Positions 58,618-64,000 of a stretch of DNA of 64,000 nt are shown one piece after another. The stretch is taken from positions 5,003-69,002 of the forward strand of contig JBLHJX010000003.1 in NCBI GenBank assembly GCA_047619225.1. The letters run 5' to 3'. The stretch's first letter is position 1, and the number at the start of each line of letters is the position of its first letter. This DNA comes from JABIFK01 sp047619225 (GTDB taxonomy: Bacteria > Latescibacterota > UBA2968). Under the pieces are notes generated by a model, which saw only the letters and a program-made list of their open reading frames with translations, made no database searches and was not told where the DNA came from. Made by a program: the position numbers and the translations under genes.

Positions 58618-61600
58618 ATGTTTAAACGACTGAAATATATCATCTGCATTCTCGCAGTGATATTTGTACACACCCTCAACGCAGAAGTGCCCCAACCTGA
58701 GGTATGGACGCTTTTTGACGGTGAGGTGCGCCTGAGAGCGGATGGCAGTCGTGGGCCATATCGCATTTCTGGACACGCAATAGAGACCGATCTGATTCGG
58801 GTATGGGTGGCTGGGGTCCTGCAGGTAAAAGACAGAGATTATACGGTCAATATCACACGCGCACAGGTGACATTTTTTAAACAACTAGACCGGGGAGATC
58901 GCATTACTGTTCGGTTTCGGCAAGCGCCCCAGGTGGTTGGCAAAGTTTATCGGCGGCGTGTGTTAACCGAAGAAGATGAAACATTGGGGGAAAGTTATGC
59001 GCCAGCTCAACGTGCCGCTCCCAGTACACCCGCACAGGTTGAGGCCTCAAAGTTGGAGATGGGGGGTAGCAAAAGCATTCAAGTGACTTTTGGTTCAAAG
59101 CAGAGTCACCGCGTAAGTCAGGCATTGCAAATGCATATTGCGGGTGAGGTGGCCGATGGGGTTTCTGTTTTGGCTGTGTTATCAGACCACAATTTGCCCG
59201 TGGGTGAACAGGGCAGCACCGTGGGTTTGCGAGAATTGGATCAGGTTCTTTTTCAGGTGCGTGGGCACGATATGGCCGCTGATGTGGGTGATTTGGATGT
59301 GTATTTGGATCGCACTCATTTTGGTCGATATCGTCGGCAGTTGCAGGGCGCTCAGGTGGCGGTTGATCGAGAGGGTGGGCGGTTTTCGGCCGTTGGTGCT
59401 GTGTCACGCGGACAATGGCTCACCCATCGGGTTGGGGGTATTGAGGGGTATCAGGGGCCTTATCAATTGCCTCGAAGTAATGGTTTTTTGGGTGCTGTTG
59501 TTTCTGAGTCTGAGCGGGTGTATTTAAATGGAAAGTTGCTCAAGCGGGGTGATCAGTTGGATTATGTCATCGATTATGAGCGGGGCATTGTCACTTTTGC
59601 GCCAGAGCAACCCATTGCTGCTTCCAGTCGCATACTCATTGAATATCAAACAATAGATGAAGGCACACAAAGTCGCTTGGTCGGGCTTGAAGGACAGGTG
59701 CGGTTGGGTGACAGTGGATGGTCTGTGGGATCGACATTGATTCGGGAAAGTGACGTCCTTTCGGGTTTGGAAATAACGGGTCTGCCAGGTGTGCATCGGC
59801 AAGTGGCTGGTTTAGATGCGACCTTTGCACCTCGGGATGGTTTTCGAATTACGAGTGAAGTGGCCTGGAGCGATGATGCAACTAAAAAAGGCCATGCGAT
59901 GGATGTCAATGGGATGTGGACGTCCAATTGGAATCGTCAGAGCGCCTTACAGATAACAGGGCGATTTGAGCAAGTAAGCCTGGGGTATGAAGGTTTTGAA
60001 CGTTTGGATGCGGGGGCTCGTGAGGGGCGCTGGGGATGGCAACCCGAGGTGCGGTTGCAAGATGTACATGAAGGAGAATTGGGACTGCGATATACTGTGG
60101 GTAAAGTTTCCTTTAATGGCATGTGGGGACGACGCACGGGTGACTGGGTTGCCGAGCGTCGTGTTTTGGGCGTGCAGTTGCCATTTGGACAGTATGAATA
60201 TGAGCATATCGGGCGCTCACAAGGGGGACTCACAAGGCAAAGGGGGCGTTTGGAAGGTGGGTTGGGGATGTTTCGCTCGGGTATTCGGGTTGAATTTGAG
60301 CAGGCAGATGGTGACGGTGTGCCCAGCGCATCGGTCTTTTATGCGGCAGACCCAAGGGCATTTGCGTTGGTTGGTGTGCAATTGGGTGAAGTGGTTTGGG
60401 ATGTTGAGGTGGGACAGAAGAAATGGAATTGGCGTTCGGAATTGAGTACGCGCCAGATTAGGCAGAAACAGTTGGTGTGGCAAGATTCGCTGACCGCGTG
60501 GTCACATTTGCATCAGGCAAAGGTAGATTGGCAGGGTTGGTCTGTGTTAGGTTCCTATGGGCAAACGGTGAGCCAGGCAGGCGCCGTTGCAAGCATCCGT
60601 CGGGTGACCCATTTGGGGCGCACCCGCGTCCATTTTTCACGCTCTGGCTATATGCATCAGGTGTTTTATCGGGTATCCAGTGCGGGTGTGCAAACCCATC
60701 AGCCGGTTTATGTGGATGTGGGGCGTGGTTTGGGTTCTTATGTATGGGAAGATGTGGACGGGGATGGCGAGCAAGATGCCGAAGAGTTTGTGTTGGATGT
60801 GGATGGCAACTTTGAACCTGTTTATGGTTTTGGCAATGATTTTTTACCCGTGCGTGAGGGCGTGTTGGGCGCGCGGTTGGAAATAGATTTGGGCCGTTTG
60901 CTCAATCGCTCACAGGGCTTTTTAGCGGGGTTGTCGATGGACGCATCTGTCAATGCCGACCGCCAGGCGGTGTCGAATGCCATTGGGCCTTGGCACGTGT
61001 TTGGTGTAGAAGATGACCCCGATATTCAAATGGCACAACGCGATGTGCGCTTGCGGTTGCACATTTTTCGGTATCACAAACGGGGATCGCTGAAGGTGTC
61101 TGGGCGGGCGCGCGACCGATTGGATCGCTTTTTTTATGGCGGTGGGCGAGAGTCTTTGCGCAATGTAAGTTTGGGTGGGCGGTTTCGTTTTGGTCGCGAT
61201 GGCGAGCTTGAGGGGGATGTGACGTCTGAAGAGCGACAACGTACAGGCACAGAGGCGTTTGCATTTTCGATTCGGTCGTATTCTGGTCATTGGCGGGGTT
61301 TGTGGCGGCCATCTAACCCGTGGGATTTGCGTTTGGGGTTGGCTGGTGGGCGTGATTTTGATCGGCAACGGGATTTGCTGGTGCATTATTTTTCGCTACA
61401 GCCAGAGGTTATTCGCCGGCTGGCTGGGCGGGGACGTCTTCGTGCACGTGTGGATTGGACGCAGGTGGATGCTGGGTCGGATGTGCCTATTTTCTTGGGC
61501 ATGGCCAATGGCAACCGGGTTGGGCAAAATTGGGTGTGGCGTTTGGGGTTGGATTATCGTTTTGGGCGGTATGTGACGGCGTTGGTGTCTTATGATGGTC

Positions 61601-61662
61601 GAAAACGGCCCACGCTGCCCGTCATTCATTTGGGGCGTATGGAAATGAGAGCGGTGTTTTAA
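58618..61662 (+). CDS. Large outer-membrane beta-barrel candidate with EF-hand-like motif
   Basis: The protein has 1014 residues. A signal peptide (residues 1-20, ending in LNA) is followed by repeated beta-rich units of the type VYLNGKLLKRGDQLDYVIDYERGIVTF (in short blocks), seen near residues 60 and 300. Amphipathic strands fill the second half, and the last residue is Phe, the usual outer-membrane barrel signature. An EF-hand-like loop DVDGDGEQDAEE at about residue 713 probably binds Ca2+. No named family is recognised. It overlaps an Omp85-type gene by one base, suggesting a joint outer-membrane system. Confidence 0.7.
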   Translation: MFKRLKYIICILAVIFVHTLNAEVPQPEVWTLFDGEVRLRADGSRGPYRISGHAIETDLIRVWVAGVLQVKDRDYTVNITRAQVTFFKQLDRGDRITVRFRQAPQVVGKVYRRRVLTEEDETLGESYAPAQRAAPSTPAQVEASKLEMGGSKSIQVTFGSKQSHRVSQALQMHIAGEVADGVSVLAVLSDHNLPVGEQGSTVGLRELDQVLFQVRGHDMAADVGDLDVYLDRTHFGRYRRQLQGAQVAVDREGGRFSAVGAVSRGQWLTHRVGGIEGYQGPYQLPRSNGFLGAVVSESERVYLNGKLLKRGDQLDYVIDYERGIVTFAPEQPIAASSRILIEYQTIDEGTQSRLVGLEGQVRLGDSGWSVGSTLIRESDVLSGLEITGLPGVHRQVAGLDATFAPRDGFRITSEVAWSDDATKKGHAMDVNGMWTSNWNRQSALQITGRFEQVSLGYEGFERLDAGAREGRWGWQPEVRLQDVHEGELGLRYTVGKVSFNGMWGRRTGDWVAERRVLGVQLPFGQYEYEHIGRSQGGLTRQRGRLEGGLGMFRSGIRVEFEQADGDGVPSASVFYAADPRAFALVGVQLGEVVWDVEVGQKKWNWRSELSTRQIRQKQLVWQDSLTAWSHLHQAKVDWQGWSVLGSYGQTVSQAGAVASIRRVTHLGRTRVHFSRSGYMHQVFYRVSSAGVQTHQPVYVDVGRGLGSYVWEDVDGDGEQDAEEFVLDVDGNFEPVYGFGNDFLPVREGVLGARLEIDLGRLLNRSQGFLAGLSMDASVNADRQAVSNAIGPWHVFGVEDDPDIQMAQRDVRLRLHIFRYHKRGSLKVSGRARDRLDRFFYGGGRESLRNVSLGGRFRFGRDGELEGDVTSEERQRTGTEAFAFSIRSYSGHWRGLWRPSNPWDLRLGLAGGRDFDRQRDLLVHYFSLQPEVIRRLAGRGRLRARVDWTQVDAGSDVPIFLGMANGNRVGQNWVWRLGLDYRFGRYVTALVSYDGRKRPTLPVIHLGRMEMRAVF

Positions 61663-63437
61663 TGGTAAGCGCTCTTTTCATATCACCGACTCAGGTGGGG
61701 ACCCCACCCATCACCGCACGACCGGGCGCGCGCGTGCTGGGTGCAGCGTACTGGGTGTTAGGCATTGTTGCGCGTTCGTTTGCCGTGTTTCTGATGGTGA
61801 TGTGTTTGCGCTCTGGTGCGCAGGCAGATCGGGAAACGGTGAGGGGCGTGCATTTTGATGGGGTGCATGCTCTTTCTGAGGATGCATTGCGCAAAGGGTT
61901 GGTGATGCGGTCGGGTATGCCTGTTGATCGCGTTTTGGTTGTGGGAGATATGAAGCGAATATTGGCACACTATCAGGCATTGGGTTATTGGCTGGCGCGT
62001 GTACATTTTCCTGATATTGTGGTAGAAGGTGGCAAGGCCACGATTCGGTTTCGCATTGATGAAAATGCGCGTACACGGGTTGATTCGATGGTCATGGGCG
62101 GGGAGATGGTTTTTTCTCAAGAGACAGTTCAGGTTGCTGTGACGATGACCCCTGGAACAGTTTTGACAACGGCTCGGTTGGATGAACAACTCAACATCCT
62201 TTTGCAGTTTTACGAAAATCGAGGGTATCCATTTTGTGCGTTAGAACCTGAGGTTGTATTTTCTCAGAACAAGGTGCATGTTGGCGTTGATGTTACCTCG
62301 GGTCCCTTGTGTGTGATTGATACCGTGGTTTTTGAAGGCAATGTAGTGACCCGCTCGAATGTGTTGTTGCGAGAAATGCGCCTAAAAGTTGGGACGATAT
62401 ATGACCGGAGGCAGGTGGATCGTGCGGTCCGATATTTACGGCGTTTGCCATTTTTGATTTCTGTTGATGAACCTGATGTCATACGAAAAGGAGATTTGAC
62501 CACGCTGGTGGTACGGGTGCAAGAAGCGCGTACTGCGCGGGTGGACGGTGGCGTGGGATATGCCCCACAAGGTGCGGGTGGCGGATTAACCGGTGCATTT
62601 GCATTGCATGTTCACAATGCCGCTGGCGCTGGGCGTTTGGGCCAGGTATCTTGGAAACGCACGGGGGTAGGGGCTTCTGATTTACAGGTTCGACTTCAAG
62701 AGCCATGGGTGTTGAACAAACCCGTTTCGGCTGACTTTGAACTGGAGATGGGGCAACGTTTGGGGTATTCTGAGTGGGCTATGGGTGTTGGGGCAACGGC
62801 AAGGTCCTGGGAGGGCGGGACTGCATGGGGGCAAGTTTCGCGAAGGCGTGTGGTGCCTGATTCTTTGGGCATGGGCCTATATGAAGAAAGCAACTTATGG
62901 GCGGTGACTGTGGGGACGCGTGTGGATCATCGCGATGATATGTGGAATCCTCGGCAGGGTTGGATTGGCCAGGCATCTTTTGAATTGGGTCGTGTAGAAG
63001 GTGTGCGCAGTGCAGCGATTCGGCGTTTGCAATCAGTAAACACACAGTTTTTTTATGCGGCGGGTGTGCGATCTGTATGGGCTATTGCAGGGCAAGGGAT
63101 GTGGGTGTCTCAAGCAGGAGGTGTGCCAGATGATGCCCGCATTCGTGTGGGAGGCGCAAATTCAATTCGGGGGTATCGCGAGGAAGCTTTCTGGGCAACT
63201 GAAGCAGGTTGGGTTTCTTTGGAATGGCGTTATCTTGTGGGCGCGCGTTCGCGTTTGTTTGGCTTTGTAGATGCCGGCGTGCTTCAGGATCTGATAGGTC
63301 GGGTGATTCCTGTTGGGTATGGTGTTGGGATCGTTTTGCAATCTCAGATGGGGATGATTGGGTTTGATGTGGGGTGGGCCAGAGAAGATGGTTTTGGTGA
63401 TGGGAAAGTTCATGTGCGGCTTGTGAATGCGTTTTAG
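61662..63437 (+). CDS. Omp85-family outer-membrane protein (BamA/TamA-like)
   Basis: The protein has 591 residues from the ATG at 61662, which overlaps the previous stop by a base. The long N-terminus before the hydrophobic segment makes a later GTG or ATG start (near 61750-61800) possible. After the signal (ending SGAQA) come about three POTRA-like domains (VRGVHFDGVHALSED; RVDSMVMGGEMVF; IDTVVFEGNVVTRS). A 16-strand barrel with the Omp85 hallmark GGANSIRGYREE and a C-terminal Phe follows. Such proteins insert or export other outer-membrane proteins; here its likely client or partner is the preceding barrel protein. Confidence 0.85.
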   Translation: MVSALFISPTQVGTPPITARPGARVLGAAYWVLGIVARSFAVFLMVMCLRSGAQADRETVRGVHFDGVHALSEDALRKGLVMRSGMPVDRVLVVGDMKRILAHYQALGYWLARVHFPDIVVEGGKATIRFRIDENARTRVDSMVMGGEMVFSQETVQVAVTMTPGTVLTTARLDEQLNILLQFYENRGYPFCALEPEVVFSQNKVHVGVDVTSGPLCVIDTVVFEGNVVTRSNVLLREMRLKVGTIYDRRQVDRAVRYLRRLPFLISVDEPDVIRKGDLTTLVVRVQEARTARVDGGVGYAPQGAGGGLTGAFALHVHNAAGAGRLGQVSWKRTGVGASDLQVRLQEPWVLNKPVSADFELEMGQRLGYSEWAMGVGATARSWEGGTAWGQVSRRRVVPDSLGMGLYEESNLWAVTVGTRVDHRDDMWNPRQGWIGQASFELGRVEGVRSAAIRRLQSVNTQFFYAAGVRSVWAIAGQGMWVSQAGGVPDDARIRVGGANSIRGYREEAFWATEAGWVSLEWRYLVGARSRLFGFVDAGVLQDLIGRVIPVGYGVGIVLQSQMGMIGFDVGWAREDGFGDGKVHVRLVNAF

Positions 63438-63481
63438 GGTAGGAGAGTCTATAACCAACCGATTTCAAAAAGGAGACACGG

Positions 63482-63808
63482 ATGAATTATTTCAAAGATT
63501 ATCGAGATCATGTGGGCAGTAAACCGGAGAAATTTTTCAAATCGACGCTGTTTGAAAGTGGGCAGATTTTGTTGGGAATCAATTGCTTGGAGCCCGGGCA
63601 GGAGCAGGCTGTACATTCACACGGTGGACAGGATAAATTTTATTTTGTCTTGGAAGGCTCTGGCGCATTTACGGTTGGAGACACGGAACAGTCGGCGGGT
63701 GAAGGTATGACTGTTTGGGCTCCTGAAGGCGTGGATCATGGGGTGCGCAATGTGGGAGATAAGCGGTTGGTTCTTTTGGTCGGTTTGGCACCTGCGCCGG
63801 GACATTAG
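63482..63808 (+). CDS. Small cupin-fold protein
   Basis: The protein has 108 residues from an ATG behind AAAAGGAG. The cupin_2 barrel has the motif VHSHGGQDKFYFVLEG (in short blocks) with two metal His and a Glu-equivalent position, then VWAPEGVDHGVRN with the C-terminal His. Such single-domain cupins bind a metal and often a small sugar or organic acid. The function is unknown. It is not obviously tied to the outer-membrane genes. Confidence 0.85.
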   Translation: MNYFKDYRDHVGSKPEKFFKSTLFESGQILLGINCLEPGQEQAVHSHGGQDKFYFVLEGSGAFTVGDTEQSAGEGMTVWAPEGVDHGVRNVGDKRLVLLVGLAPAPGH

Positions 63809-63889
63809 CCCGTCACAGGACACAAGTCGCGCCGCGCAGAGCACTTCCAATTATCTGCACGTTTCAAATTGCCCGGCTTGATGAATGCG

Positions 63890-64000
63890 TTAATCAAAAA
63901 AAGGAAACAATGTCGGCAGATTGTCTTGGGTGAGTTTGCTGCCGTATTCGCAACTTTCAAAAGCTTCGGCAAACTGAATTTTGCTGCCGCGTTCTTCGCC
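63890..64000 (-). CDS. C-terminal end of a minus-strand gene cut by the window
   Basis: A minus-strand frame runs open from the right edge to a TAA at 63890-63892 and gives 36 residues ending in LPTLFPFFD. No stop interrupts it. The rest lies outside, so the family cannot be named. Confidence 0.4.
   Translation of the reverse strand, partial: GEERGSKIQFAEAFESCEYGSKLTQDNLPTLFPFFD

Noticed and set aside
1..64000. CRISPR arrays, phage, transposons, integrons and toxin-antitoxin systems
   Set aside because: No spaced direct repeats of 25-40 bp, no integrase or transposase motif and no toxin-antitoxin pair were seen on either strand; the repeats present are short intergenic words.

Overview
The window looks like a chromosomal segment of a Gram-negative, saprophytic, probably aquatic bacterium. 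Outer-membrane proteins (an Omp85-family barrel and a 1014-residue barrel candidate), lipoproteins and an ornithine-lipid-type acyltransferase pair indicate an outer membrane. Several phytanoyl-CoA dioxygenases, enolase-superfamily acid-sugar dehydratases, Gfo/Idh/MocA oxidoreductases and heparinase II/III-like proteins, plus dapL-type lysine synthesis, resemble Latescibacterota/Poribacteria-like metagenomic lineages. That placement is an inference from gene content. I see no phage, integrase, transposase, CRISPR array, tRNA or rRNA.

Layout. 1-4188: Rieske protein and a membrane-anchored partner, an ornithine-lipid-type acyltransferase pair, a DinB-like protein and inorganic pyrophosphatase, ending in a strong terminator. 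4589-20296, all on +: a D-apiose/D-apionate utilisation island. It holds an ApnL-like lactonase, a RuBisCO-like protein, a GH140/DUF4038 apiosidase-like hydrolase, a 2-hydroxyacid dehydrogenase, a serine hydrolase, two DUF1537 kinases, a PhyH oxygenase, malate synthase G, a ferritin-VIT1 membrane protein, an ApnO-like oxidoisomerase and a GntR/FCD regulator. 20308-26038: type III pantothenate kinase, a CBM9-like secreted protein, a TMTC-like TPR membrane protein flanked by two gene remnants, and a ceramidase-like hydrolase. 26155-40867, all on -: polysaccharide and acid-sugar catabolism (PhyH, alpha/beta hydrolase, URO-D-like, two heparinase II/III proteins, Gfo/Idh, two enolase-superfamily enzymes, RraA-like, flavoprotein, lipoprotein, Ldh2 dehydrogenase). 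41098-48493 (+): a second sugar operon. 48724-52220: a Dpp/Opp-type ABC importer without ATPases. 52334-52623: an apparent stand-alone small transcript. 52743-57325: rplM, rpsI, rpsB, tsf, frr, dapL. 57467-64000: NHL-repeat protein, outer-membrane pair, cupin and a gene cut by the window end.

How the island may work. Apiose would be released from apiosides by the GH140-like enzyme. D-apionolactone would be opened by ApnL, and D-apionate oxidised and isomerised by ApnO. OiaK would phosphorylate the product, and the RuBisCO-like protein would cleave it. If that protein is the transcarboxylase/hydrolase type, the products are 3-phosphoglycerate and glycolate. Glycolate would enter metabolism as glyoxylate through malate synthase G, which sits inside the same gene run. 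No erythrulose-phosphate isomerase for the alternative decarboxylase route is visible here.

Regulatory signals. Several intergenic regions carry the same promoter shape, TTGAC(A/T/C), 16-17 bp, then TATNNT or TACTTT. It recurs at divergent gene pairs, before rplM, before dapL and before the small transcript, so it is probably the housekeeping promoter of this organism.
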